Of a stretch of DNA of 64,000 nt, positions 1 through 10,739 are shown piece by piece. Where the stretch lies: positions 1,350,603,550 to 1,350,667,549 of the forward strand of contig OY856411.1 in NCBI GenBank assembly GCA_963693085.1, read 5' to 3'. The DNA is from Alisma plantago-aquatica. Its lineage: Eukaryota; Streptophyta; Magnoliopsida; Alismatales; Alismataceae. Made by a program: the position numbers and the translations under genes. The notes under the pieces were generated by a model. That model made no database searches and had not been told where the DNA came from. It saw only the letters and a list, made by a program, of their open reading frames with translations. The stretch's first letter is position 1. The number at the start of each line of letters is the position of its first letter.

Positions 1-1856
1 AATTCTAACTTGATGCTAAGATAGATGAATGATTAGATTATATGATATTATTCCACATATTTTCATAGATTTCAAGATGAAATCCTAAAAGGAGGGAGAA
101 TTTGTAACCATTTATTTTCAAATTAACCATCTAATTAGGGTTTACTTACATGATTGCATGCTTAGTAGATATATCATTGTTTAAAGCTTGATTAATGATG
201 GGTAGTATGATTTATGATTATATAAATCTAATGAGAAACTATAAATATGCTTTTATTCCAAATTGAAAACCCTAATCGTCCAAACTAGGGTTTTGGTAGC
301 ATTTGAATGCAGAATTTGATAAATACCATGGTCTATAAAATGATTTTTAGTATTTTATGTAAAACTTTGATTTGCTTCAATTTTGGGTATGATTTAGATA
401 ATTAAAATTTAAGTGTTCTTAAAAAATATCAGAATTTTTGAATGCTTTACGGCCTATTTTTGGTCGAGTTCACCCAGGACAAACTCAGCTGACCATGCAT
501 TCAGGATGAAATATAGCAGTCTGGTATTTGAATTTTATCATTTAACCGGTACATAAATTTATTTGAAAATTTAAATATTACTTTAAAACTCTATTTTAGA
601 CATCATTTAAATTTTCATAATTTTTATATAATGTTTGAGTCTTACAGAGTGTGGTGTCAGTAAAGTTTCTCATAAGTAACACCTCGAACGACCATGATGC
701 AAATTGCAGTATAGCAGTGTAGTGTTTGATTTTTAATTATTTATTGGTAAATTTGACTAATTTGAAATTTTTACTAGAGATCTAAAATGATGTATCACAC
801 AACATAATGGATTTAAATAATTGTTGGAGGAGTTTTGACCAATTAATGAAATGATATTCAGTAATAATTGTTTATAATAAAAAGATATGCTGAAAAAAGA
901 GAAAGTGTAAAGTTGGGTCAATTTGGAATTGGCCCAAGCACCTTAATTGAATTGTATGAGTAACTTAGCACCCAAAATATTTCATGATTCATTCCAAACA
1001 AATGAAATCCTAGTGAGAGTGGGAGAGTTAGGGCTTGAGAGGAGAAAGTGGTGGAATTGATGATCTTGGCTTTGTCATCTGAGAAATGATGAAATCAAGT
1101 AAGTTTAGATTCTTTGCATAGTCTTTCATAGTGAATATTCTCTCACATGTCAATATTTAGTCCCTACTCTGATTTGATTTGAAATGATATCAAATCACCC
1201 CCTCTTCTCACTTTTTCTCTCCTATTCTCAATTTCTAGGATTTCCAAGTTGAGAGGAGGAAGAAATGAATTCAATAGCTAGAACCTTGGTGGATTTATAG
1301 AAAGTCATAGTTTGACATATGTTTTTAAGGTGCTTGTCACCTTGGGTGAGTATTTCTCTCCCTATTAATCTTCATAATCATGTTGAAAGCTTAATTATAT
1401 ATGGCAAAAATAATCAAGATCATTGCTAGTACTTGTATGCAACTGTATAATCAATTAGGATGCTTTTGGGGAAATAAAGATTATTGATTTAGATCCTTTC
1501 TCATAAATTTTTCATTTCCTAGTTCCTTATCTATTGATTAAATATATATTCAATTTCTTGTGGATATATAAATATATCAATTTTTATTAAAATTCAATCA
1601 ATAGGCGATATGCTTGGAAATTTCGTGGACATGAATGTAATCATATTTGGACCCAAAAATCATGATTTGCTCAACTAAAATTTTGAATCCTTAATTGAAT
1701 TGAATATGTTATGTACATGAGGATCAGTATATGAGGGTTTTATATGTGGGAAACCATGTCTAGGGTTATTGTTGAGGCATGGACTCAAATGAGTCAATAA
1801 ATCATTGTGTGCTTGTAAATAATAGGTTGATTGTGTGGTATAGTGTAACATCCCTA
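1..1856. repeat. Non-coding AT-rich repeat, diverged copy of 40.7-41.7 kb
   Basis: No convincing coding sequence is seen. Part of this stretch resembles the block at about 40700-41660. Both carry a run reading 'atcaaatc(a/g)ccc' then 'tttctcc', 'attct(c)', 'atttctagg' (near 1185-1240 and 41038-41095). Both also carry an 'agggtta' block followed by 'actcaa(a/g)tga' and 'aac/aat-atcattgtgt'-like sequence (near 1760-1815 and 41575-41630). It is probably an internal or LTR piece of an old non-autonomous retrotransposon. The outer boundary lies outside the window. Confidence 0.45.
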
Positions 1857-2018
1857 ACCTGGGTTATGCCATAACCCTGGAAGTTTTGCTTAAGTAAGTT
1901 ATTTATAAACTTGTTTTAATATTTTAAAAAGTAATTAAGACTCAAGGAGAGTTTAATTTTCAAGTTTGAGCTTATTTGCAAATTGTTTGTGCATTATATG
2001 ATAGTTTGGGTGTAAATT

Positions 2019-2106
2019 GCAATTTACCCAAGATGAGGGGTTATATTGCAATATGTCACTTTGCAATTTACCCAAGATGAGGGGTTATATTTCAATATGT
2101 CACTTT
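2019..2106. repeat. Two-copy 44-bp tandem repeat
   Basis: Two adjacent 44-bp units (2019-2062 and 2063-2106), each beginning GCAATTTACCCAAGATGAGG, differ at one visible base. A more diverged relative ('gtaatttaccaaaaatgtaggg') lies near 2239. Confidence 0.85.
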
Positions 2107-2722
2107 TTAAACGTGACTCAAGTTATTTAGCATCATAACAAAGAGAATGATGCTAATGGGTGGCTAGTGGAAAGCCTAAGTTCTAAGTTGGAGCTTGTTT
2201 GAATAATGTTTGTGCCTCGTGTACCAATTTTGGTGCAAATTGTAATTTACCAAAAATGTAGGGTTGATATGCAAATTATCACCTCTAGAGTGTTCCTACT
2301 CTCTATTAGAATCATATATAGGAGAGATAAATAATGTGGCACCATGTTTGAATCATATTTGAGAGATGGTATTCTTGGTGATGAAAAGACCAAGAAGAGT
2401 TGTATAGTTGAAACCCTAAAATGAGTTGTATTGAGTTATATTGAGTTGTAGAGCTTATATGGGAGTGCCTATTGGCCAAGAATCCATATAGGAGGTCCCA
2501 TATAGTTTTGTCAACTCTTGGAAAAGGCCACAATGAGTTAAGCACCTCAACAAGGTGATGGATATCAGTTTACAACTTTTCTTGGAAAAGTTGTATCAGT
2601 TTGTGAATAAAGTGATGTTGGGTTAAAATATCTTGTTCAACAAGATAACTAATGGCCGAAATATTATCCCTAGATTATCCCCAAGAGTTTTCCATGTCAA
2701 TATAAATATTTTTGCATGCATG

Positions 2723-2821
2723 GACACGTGTCAACCCATGCATGGACATGTGTCACATAGTAGTATAAGGTGATGACACCTCTTATACACACTCTCTCAT
2801 GAGCCTCAATTATATATATAT
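2723..2821 (+). promoter_or_regulatory. Putative LTR promoter: G-box and TATA
   Basis: A perfect 10-bp G-box palindrome, GACACGTGTC, lies at 2723-2732. A near copy (GACATGTGTC) follows about 22 bp later, and a TATATATATA run lies at 2811-2820. In a segment that starts like an LTR this is plausible U3 promoter architecture. Transcription was not tested. Confidence 0.4.
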
Positions 2822-3600
2822 CACCCCTTTCACCTACTAGTGAAACATTTAGAATCATACATCTCTATTTTTCTTAGATATTGTGCATAGTAGTTGATGT
2901 GCAAGGAGGAGCTCGATCCTTAAGCTTAAGGTGAAGCCATGGTCATCTTCAACCTTGGTTGAAGCATGATTCTCAAGTTGTGATTCTTCCTTTCTTTTCT
3001 TCTTCACCAAGTTCTTATCTATGGTGATTCTTTACATATAGAGGAGTTGTGAACAAGTCTTGGATCTTTGATAAGTTCATATTCAACCTTGGGAATGTGC
3101 AGCTTTGGATCTTGGAGCTTTGAAGTTGTTTTTGAGGCTGGTTATATAACTTGAACCCAATCATGTTATTATTCACTTCAATCTTGCTATACTTGTTGAT
3201 CTACTTTCAATTTCGATTTTTCTTGAATGATTGATGATTCTATGAGTTCTAATAGTTGCATAGGACTGTTTTCCATGAACTAGAATAGTAAGGGACGAAA
3301 GTCTAGAGCTTGATGATGATGACATCATCATGACACAAATCGATATCAGGTTGAAGCACCTCTAACCCGATATGGTAATGAAACCCAATATGGTGATATG
3401 AAATCTATTATACCTTGGAACCCCACACCCCTATCATTTTGTACATTTGGATTGGTTGAAAAAGGACTAACCATTTGTCTAGGCTATCACTCAACACATG
3501 GTAGGTTGATACTTTCAAGGTTTGAAAAGGTATGAGCATAAGGGTCTAACCCGATATGCAAAACCCTACACTTGAATAACCCAATATAAGTGACACACGC

Positions 3601-3930
3601 CCCTCTTGGATAATATGGTGATAAGCACAAACCTCTTGGATGATATGGTGGTAATAACACACCTCTTGGATGATATGGTGGTAAGTACACACCTCTTGGA
3701 CGATATGGTGATAAGCACACACCTCTTGGACGATATGGTGATAAGCAAACACCTCTTGGATGATGTGGTGATAAGAACACACCTCTTGGATGATATGGTG
3801 ATAAGCACACACCTCTTGGATGATATGGTGGTAAGAACACACCTCTTGGATGATATGGTGGTAAGCATACCCCTCTAGCCCGATATGGTAGTAAGCATAC
3901 ACCTCTAACCCAATATGGTGGAAGCACCTC
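3601..3930. repeat. 30-bp tandem array, about 11 units
   Basis: Units start at 3601, 3631, 3661 and so on to 3901, with an exact 30-bp period. The core is ACCTCTTGGATGATATGGTG followed by a variable 'rtaagcacac'. The last two units (3871, 3901) read 'ccctctagcccgatatggt' and 'acctctaacccaatatggt', which links the array to single 'taacccgatatggt' motifs at 3360-3600. Because 30 is a multiple of three, long repetitive open frames appear on both strands. I regard these as artefacts. Confidence 0.9.
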
Positions 3931-5560
3931 AAAACCAATATGGAGGTAAGCACCTGAAATCTGATATACTTGATAGAGTAACACATGAAGTGTGTTATGT
4001 CAAATGATACATTAAGATGTAAAGATTTTAATGCATTTTGATAAGTGTAGGCCATTGTACCTTGAGAAAAGTGTTGAGTCAACATAATAAAGTATGATGT
4101 AATCAATATCCTAGTGAGGATGAGAGAGAAACTCTTACTTTGTGTGATAATCATTTAATGATAAATGATGAGAATAGACGAGTCTGATTGAATACTTATG
4201 ATATCAATGTATGCTCCTAATATGTGTGGATCTATGAATTAGGGTTTTGATTCTTGATAACAGGAACTTGAAACCCTAATTAGCTAAAAAGGGAAACCCT
4301 AACCCTAATAATGGGAAGGTTGTATTTCTCTTGTATTGCATGGTGATGATATGTACTTGATATTATTTTATCATGAAATACTAACCATGCAAGTATCATG
4401 AGATGATGAGCATAGCCAGGTATGATCTATGATGTTTCATATGATACATAATAAATGGGCCTTGTGAGCCATGTGAAATACTTGTACAACAAGTATAATG
4501 TATACCTGGGTCTGAGGACCTAGAGGTAATAGTTACCTGATAAGAGGTGACAATGTTCACTGATGAACTAAGGGTTTGAATACCCAGATGTAGCAATCAT
4601 GATGATGATAATGTTAAGGGATGAGAATCCCCAATAATGTGATAAGGGATTGAGATCCCGAGTGTAATGCATTCAATGTGTTCCAAAGATTATGAAAGTA
4701 CTTGATAAATGTATTAATTCATGCTTGTAACTTGGTTGACACTAAAAGATACTATAATACACCTAATTAATCAAGTAGAACCTTATCATGTAGTTGCCCT
4801 GGCCATAGATCCATTCAGTGTCAAAATTTGCTGAATGGTGAAATAAGTTTAACTCGGAGAGCATATTTTTGAATATGTGGGGGTAATGGGTGAAAATATC
4901 CTTACGTCCAAATGGGGATTGTTGTGTGATCTTCCTCATCATCATAAGAGTATGGCCATATGCCATGACTCAATATTAATATACTGGGGTTGCTGTGTGA
5001 TCTCCATAAAGAGAGTGCATGATGCGGTTGTAACTCTATAGTGAAGATGCGACTATACCCTGCCAAGCTAATTGTAGTTTGACACGTGATGTCACTGTCA
5101 GTGGTCCTGTACTGACTGAGACAGGTGAGGTCTTGGAAGTCAGGTCTTCCTTTGACCTTGTATGGTACTGATGCTTTACGTAGCCGTGGTCGGTTGGAGC
5201 ATGAGCGGTATACCTTATCTCCTCAGGGCATAAGTGTGATTGTAAATATGTAATTAGTCGTGCAGTGTATTTTCTTAAGGATTGAATACGGAAACATTGG
5301 ATTGATGTTACATTACTTTTATACATCTTAAATGGATAGATGTTATATGTGTTCTTCGTATTCCTTTTAAAGTGAATAGATGATTTATTGCTCTGTCATA
5401 TATAGCTGCATTTCTTTAAAAGATGATATTGCTCTGTTCTGCTTATAAATAGTGATTAATCTTGATTATTAATATAAAAGATCCTTTGCTCAGTTTTATA
5501 CTATTTAGTTGTGATAATAATATTGTTGGTAGAGAGTTATATCTCTAGCTGGGACTTTTG
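3931..5560. other. Non-coding LTR-like sequence with hairpin chain
   Basis: No gene is seen. The stretch carries a cluster of small hairpins (4455-4659) and ends near 5500-5570 in 'gggacttttgtctcacctcattgg'-like sequence, which reads like the downstream part of a plant gypsy LTR. Comparable hairpin-bearing sequence occurs near 43540-43720 and 52560-52700, so this may be the same repeat family. Confidence 0.4.
4455..4659. repeat. Chain of small hairpins
   Basis: Consecutive short inverted repeats have tiny loops. TACTTGT-ACA-ACAAGTA is at 4479-4495, GGTC-TGAG-GACC at 4509-4520, AGGTAA-TAG-TTACCT at 4524-4538, GTGA...TCAC at 4547-4560, GGGT...ACCC at 4572-4585, GGGAT-GAGA-ATCCC at 4618-4631 and GGGAT-TGAG-ATCCC at 4646-4659. 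A weaker ATGG...CCAT pair starts the series near 4455. Stems are 4-7 bp. Confidence 0.7.
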
Positions 5561-5564
5561 TCTC

Positions 5565-5823
5565 ACCTCATTGGTCCCAAAGACATCAACCTCAGGCTCC
5601 TACCTTTGCATCTCCACCAGGTCATCAAACAAGGCATATGATGCCACAACAATGTCTAGACCTTCTACGGGATCAAGGACTTCCCAGTTCAACAAGACTC
5701 GGGGAGCGAAAATAGCACCTTCATCGTCTTGCGCACCATAGAGTTGCTAAACATCTTCAGATATATACGACAGCTCCAGGACACAAATTTCTATCATCTA
5801 AGAGCATATACACGCTATTGCTG
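5565..5823 (+). pseudogene. Degraded coding fragment upstream of Ulp1 domain
   Basis: One frame reads protein-like across most of this interval, with phrases such as NLRLLPLHLHQVIKQG and LNIFRYIRQLQDTNFYHLRA. Stops interrupt it (for example TGA near 5821). It lies directly upstream of, and on the same strand as, the Ulp1-like domain, so it is probably the N-terminal part of the same decayed ORF. I do not recognise the family of this part. Confidence 0.4.
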
Positions 5824-5847
5824 ATAAAAGACAAGTGTTATTTTTGA

Positions 5848-6789
5848 GACACAAAGCTCCTAGAGGATCTGTTCCAGACAGACGTTGATTCTAATTCTGA
5901 TTCCCATTCTTCTCCACCTAGAAGTCCTCCAAGAAACGAAGTCGAGGGCTCCTCTGACATCTATAGGATAGGGAAGAAGATAGAGCATTTGCGATCTGTA
6001 CTTGCCGCTGAAGGCATTCCTACTTCGCCTATTGTCTCTGACTCCTTCATCATCAAATTTGAATGTTCTGTATGCAGTTCTCTATCACAAGAACATGTCA
6101 ACCAAATACTTCTACAACTAGCTGATTTTAACACTATAGACGTCATCTACGAGAAAGATAATGCAGTAATTCCCTTCGATGATCTACGAGACCTAGTCAA
6201 GGCTGGAGGGTGTTTAGCTATGATGGTGGCATCATCTTACATCCCTATCTTACAAAAGAAGATTGGACAGCCCTACATCGCCCATACGATGATGTTCAAC
6301 AATTTATGCTTGGCTGATGAAATTGGAGTGTGCCAGCTGCTCCAACTTGAAGTAAAAAAGTGTCTTTCATGCATTATATTTCTTCCTATGCTACATGACA
6401 ATCATTGGAAACTCCTCATGATATACACCCGTGCCCGTGCTGGTTTCTTCTACAACAGTTCAGACACTAACAACGACTGGCTGACAGAGTGTGCATCTAC
6501 GCCAACAACATCTCTTGAACAACTGGAAAGAAAATATTATACTAAGGTGGTGTCCTTAATACAGCCTTATCTCGAAGATCCAGCACCAACCTGACACGAT
6601 CTCCAATTCTGCCACTACAGTCCACAACACCCCCCATCAAATGATTGTGGAGTTTACATGCTATACTAGATATACAACGTAGCAGCCCTGACGAAAGCAT
6701 CACAGAAGCTCCATAACCTCAACTACCAAAGCCAACGAGGAGAATATGTGATGGAGCTCTTATCTGCCGATGGCACACGCACCCACTGA
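5848..6789 (+). pseudogene. Ulp1/SENP-type cysteine protease domain (C48), broken
   Basis: Ulp1-family enzymes cleave SUMO-like modifiers using a His-Asp-Gln/Cys set. The elements of that active site appear in order: His in LHDNHWKLLMIY (about 6396-6430), a candidate Asp in FYNSSDTNND (about 6449-6478), then Gln followed by SNDCGVYMLY (about 6622-6666), the usual 'NDCGVY' catalytic-Cys box. The frame is open from 5848 but has no early ATG. It is broken by TGA at 6592-6594 and TAG at 6667-6669 and ends at TGA 6787-6789. All three stops are in one frame, so point mutations rather than frameshifts explain the breaks. Ulp1 domains are known passengers of plant DNA transposons (Kaonashi-type MULEs). 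Here the domain is followed by Athila-like polypurine sites, suggesting the ORF1 position of an LTR element. The family call is fairly secure; the host element is inferred. Confidence 0.7.
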
Positions 6790-7787
6790 GCCCTCACTGA
6801 TCTATGCCTACCATTTCCTATTTATCTCACTACTTTGTGATAGAGTGTGGGGTAAGTTTGGGGGGGTCCTCCATAGCATCAGTGAGGGAGGTACTCTAAA
6901 ATTTTATCATTCTTTCCCTTTCCTATCCCCACCATACTCTGTGTATACATGTATATAAATATTTGATAGAAAGCAATACATACACAAAATATACACAACT
7001 GTCTGTTACTCAAAACTGTAAAAATTACTTTATCATAAATATTTGGTAAAACTTCTTCCAGCTTGTTCTCTCTATATCTAAGACGGTGGACATTTCTGCT
7101 ATATGCTCTCTTGAACATGTATTCTTAAATGACAAAGGCTATAACTTTTCTATGACAACTTTGAAAAATAATCTTGCTCTAGCTAAGAGATGTGCAAGTG
7201 AAGCAAAAAGCTGCCCAAATAGCAAACTTCCTTTTCCCTACCCATCAAAATCCCAAAAAGAGAGGAAAGCCTTATGAGAGCAAATAAAATCATGAGAGTT
7301 GTGCCCAAAAAAAAACACGCTTGTCTTCCCAGAAGTACCCATCTTTAGGCATGGTAGATCTATAGAAGTGGTATGTAGGATGTGAAATCACTGCTCTAAA
7401 GCCAACTGGCTTGGACTGTAGGGACCACTTTCCCACTAACAGACTCGTACCTGGATGGACCAATGGAAAGCAAAAAAAATCCAAAAAGCCTTAAACCTTC
7501 CCGAAAACCCCACCTTCCACTTCCAAGATTCAAACAGTATGGTGTGAAATCTAACTTCAAAATCATGCACCAAAGTCTCGCAAAAGCTGGGGAGAAAATT
7601 TTTGTTTAAACAAGGCAAGAAAATAAAGTCCATTTTTCATGGTCAGACTTAATTTTCCTCAGGACATCCCAAAAATCCACCTAACCCCTTTGTCTGAAGA
7701 CTACGCCTGGTTTTGAAAGGTATCGCAAACAAGGTCTAAAAATAAGTACAGATTGATTGAGGACAATCAAAATGCTAAGTTTGGGGG
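6790..7787 (+). mobile_element. 3' non-coding end of an Athila-like element
   Basis: No gene is seen. An AAGTTTGGGGGGG tract lies at 6854-6866, about 65 bp after the Ulp1 frame ends. At 7757-7787 TTGAGGACAA is followed after about 10 bp by AAGTTTGGGGG (7777-7787). The same TTGAGGACAA / AAGTTTGGGG module stands immediately before the LTR in Athila-2 (27461-27492, minus strand) and, as TTGAGTACAA / AAGCTTAGGGGG, in Athila-3 (63515-63546). So 7777-7787 is probably the 3' polypurine tract of a plus-strand element. The expected LTR is not recognisable after 7787, where minus-strand ORF1 sequence of Athila-1 begins. Confidence 0.55.
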
Positions 7788-10736
7788 TTCCAGATGTGGG
7801 ACCTCTGCGTTGCAGTAGCTTTGCAAGGTAACATTGTGGGAGCGGAGGTCAGCCATGCAGAGGAACCAATACCCCCTATGCTTGTGGGGGGCAGTACCAG
7901 GTCTGGGTTGTGCTCTTCTATATTCTTTAGCATATCAACCACTGGTCGTGTGTTATCTTCCCTTGCTAGCAGTCGCCTGGCTAAGGCTGGGGTGGCATTG
8001 TAGATCGGCTTCTGGCTTGTCTTGAGCATGATATTCTCGATCATGTCACCTTCAAGGACTTTGAATAGAACCTTCCCCATGACAGCTTCTGTGCGGAACA
8101 TTGCTTTGAGTGCTCACCATCGAATGGAGAAGTACCCATTGCTCCAAATGATATCTTCTTCTTCTCCAGGTGGTCTCAGGACCATATTCAACAATTTTTG
8201 GTCTTGGATTGTCAGGTAGTCTATGGTGTGCCTGTCGAAGTCAGCCATCTCGAAGATTGGGATCTCAGATGGCACAGATAATGCGTCAGCCGCCGAAGTC
8301 TTCTCTCTTGGGGGTTGCTCAGCAAGTGAGCTATACAGATCACCCCCTTCTCCCTCAAATGAATCCTCCACTAGGCCTTCAGACATTTCTTCTATGGCAT
8401 CGGATTGGCTCTAGTGGGTGAGGAGTGGCATATAAGTTGACACCGCGAGTACTCCCTTGTCCTGTGGGGGCCTCGTCGGCGGTTCTGTTCGTCATCTCCT
8501 CCTCGGGCAATTGTTGAGGGCATGCTGGCATCGGATGAGGATGACGAGCTGGTGGAAGAAGGTGATGATGATGATGGCGGAGAGGAGGGCGATAGTGGTG
8601 AAGGCAATCTCTGGGAACACCTTGATTGGCGGTAGGTGTCCCTCTTGTCGAGCCTCTGCTCGATGGCATCTAGGCAATGGAGGATCACCTGTATTGTGTT
8701 TTTCATCGCTTCTAGTTGGTCGGGGATACCAACTAGTGTCAGCAGCTGATGCTCCTGCTCTCCTAGCCGTTGTTGGAATACCTAAAACTTACGGGTTAGG
8801 GCAGCAAAAGTAGTGTTGTGGTTGCTTGTTACCTCCCGCAAGTTGTCAAACTCGAAGCCAAAGGCTTGCCCTAGCAAGGAAGGGACTATCGTCGATCGTC
8901 TTCAGCTCTTTGTAGTGCTCCTTGTGTTGGCGGCACAACCCGTTGAATATGCATTATCTGTCGGGACTGAGTCCACCAAGATAGTATGTGAGGGAATGGC
9001 CTCTGGATGAGGTGTTGGCACCTTTGTGGCTGTCCCTGTCTCCTTAGCGTGGGGCCGTGGAGAAGGTGGTAGAGTGGGTGGATGTTGATCGACCATCCGG
9101 CTCTCGGCTTCCTCCCCCATAGCAACCACTGGCGTTGAGGGTGGTGGTGTCAGGGTCTGGTGGACAGACCTGAGCTCCACCTCTAAGAGCTCAACGAAAA
9201 CCTCATCGTTGTTACGAGAGGTGTCCGTTCGCACCAAGGGCGTGGTTGCGGCTTCTGCCATTGCTGGTAGAGCTGAAGCTTGGGGCGTTGTGGCTACTGT
9301 TTCTGCGGCAGCGACTTCTGAGGCAATGACCATTGTGGCAACCTCGGTGGTGTCGATGACCTCCCTGATGGTCAGCACTTCTTTTGTATCCACGGCGGGC
9401 ATCGTTGTGGTTGTCATAGCTATTTCAATGGCGGAAGTAGTGACCATCGGAGTAGCAGCAACTAGTTCAGCAGTTGTTGTGGTTGGCTCGATGGTGGTGG
9501 CGAATGGCAAGTCTTTGAGGATGACTATCGATGATTTTTCCCGCCGAGCGTGGAGGGGTGCAGGCCTCCCTGTTGTGGACATCCTTTCTTGAATGGTCGT
9601 TGTGGCAGCATAAGTTGTGTCTATGGTTAGAGCTTGGACCTCTGTCGTCATAAATACTAGCTTCTCCGCGTCATAGTTGATGCAGATTGGGAGGGGCAGG
9701 AGGATATTGGTCCTCGCGAACTTATAAAAGAGGTGGTGACCCTCCTTCTTGATTATGTTTGCCCTGGTGAGGAACTTTATATCTATCTTATCGTTTCCCC
9801 TGGTTCACGACAGGCTGAGTAGCTCCCTCGGGTACCCAAGCCCGACCGTTATGAGGTTGACAACTCCTCCCATGTTATATTCCTTGGTAGCATCCTTTAT
9901 AGGATGAAGACGATTCAGTAGGAAGCACCCCAGGTTGATCGGCTTGCCTTCCATTATGTACCATATAAGGTGTATCTCTTCAGTGTAAAGGCTACTTGTC
10001 TCATACTTGTTGAAGAGTAGGCTCGCCATGATCTTGTGGACTATCCTCCAGAAGTAGGAGTGGACCATCGCCACCTTGCTCCTTGGATTGAAGGACTCAC
10101 CCATCAGCTTCTTCCACAACCTGACCGGGTCAAAGCTGTCGTTATCGTTGATTCAGGCCCCGTTGTTGAGAAATTCTCACTCAGCCTCACTAGAGGAGAA
10201 GATCTCATTGAGCAACCTCTCTGTTATGTCATTCTTTGCATTGTAGAGGCACCCCTGCAGTCTATCCGCTCTGTCGTACCTTTTCTTTCCTTTGGTGTAT
10301 TTGGGACTCGGCGGAGGGAACAGATGAACTCCTTCATCAGCTCGGTGTAGGAGGCAGAGAAGCTGAAGCAGATCTTTCGGAGTTCAGCAGCTTCTAAGAC
10401 ATTTTCTAGCCTATCAAAGATGCCTATCTGCCAGAAAGATGCTTGGTGGTAGAACTGGATTGGGTGGTAGACTTTTGCCGCCAACTTGGTGTAGCGCATT
10501 TGGTGCTCTTTGTCTCTCGGCATGAACCGGCCTAGTGAGTGGTCCAGGACCTCTGGTTCTGCCGTCGTGCTCGGGGCTGGGGTTTCTTCTACTCTGGGTC
10601 ACTTCTCGGCCTCAGAGGGCCCAGCCATCTCCAGGTTAGGGCATTTCTTCCTAGTGGTAGCTTCAGTTGTGGCCTCAGGGTTGATCCTCCGGCCTTGTTC
10701 ATTGACCTGAACAATGGTCTGCTTGGTGCGTGCCAT
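7775..10736 (-). pseudogene. Athila-1 ORF1 (env-position protein), degraded
   Basis: The start is ATG at 10736-10734, just after the promoter-like block. The N-terminus reads MARTKQTIVQVNEQGRR, and a TGA stop follows at codon 46 (10601-10599). The same frame then continues with GRFMPRDKEHQMRYTKLAAK and FYHQASFWQIGIF to 10224. A frameshift leads to the 10119-9805 block, which includes GKPINLGCFLLNRL, typical of the plant ORF1/'putative plant transposon protein' family. A long Thr/Ala/Val-rich low-complexity segment (9651-8902), a short heptad-like stretch (about 8800-8640) and a Pro/Ser/His-rich tract follow. A further frameshift gives the last blocks (8386-8114 and 8101-7775). The function of Athila ORF1 is not established. 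The last blocks are assigned by strand and continuity only. Confidence 0.6.
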
Positions 10737-10739
10737 TTT

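Larger units (their letters stand above)
1857..3290 (+). mobile_element. LTR-like segment starting TGTAACATCCC
   Basis: The segment starts with TGTAACATCCCTAACC, a typical start for long plant gypsy LTRs, at an abrupt change from the preceding sequence. It contains a short tandem duplication (2019-2106) and a G-box plus TATA arrangement (2723-2821), as expected in a U3/R region. No partner LTR, primer site or target duplication could be matched in the window, so the right end is arbitrary and the call is tentative. No coding sequence is seen. Confidence 0.4.

Noticed and set aside
3601..3930. CRISPR-like appearance of a regular 30-bp repeat
   Set aside because: There are no unique spacers, the units are contiguous, and the sequence is plant nuclear DNA.
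3487..4154. Long repetitive open frames on both strands over the 30-bp array (PPYHPRGV-type repeats)
   Set aside because: A 30-bp period keeps frames open on several strands at once; there is no start context, domain or neighbour support.
4255..4320. Telomere-like CCCTAA repeats ('aaaccctaaccctaat')
   Set aside because: Only two units; such telo-box-like words are common in plant LTR sequence and there is no array.
9209..9592. Plus-strand 127-codon Val/Ala-rich frame
   Set aside because: It is the antisense of the Thr/Ala-rich ORF1 segment (9651-8902) and has no features of its own.
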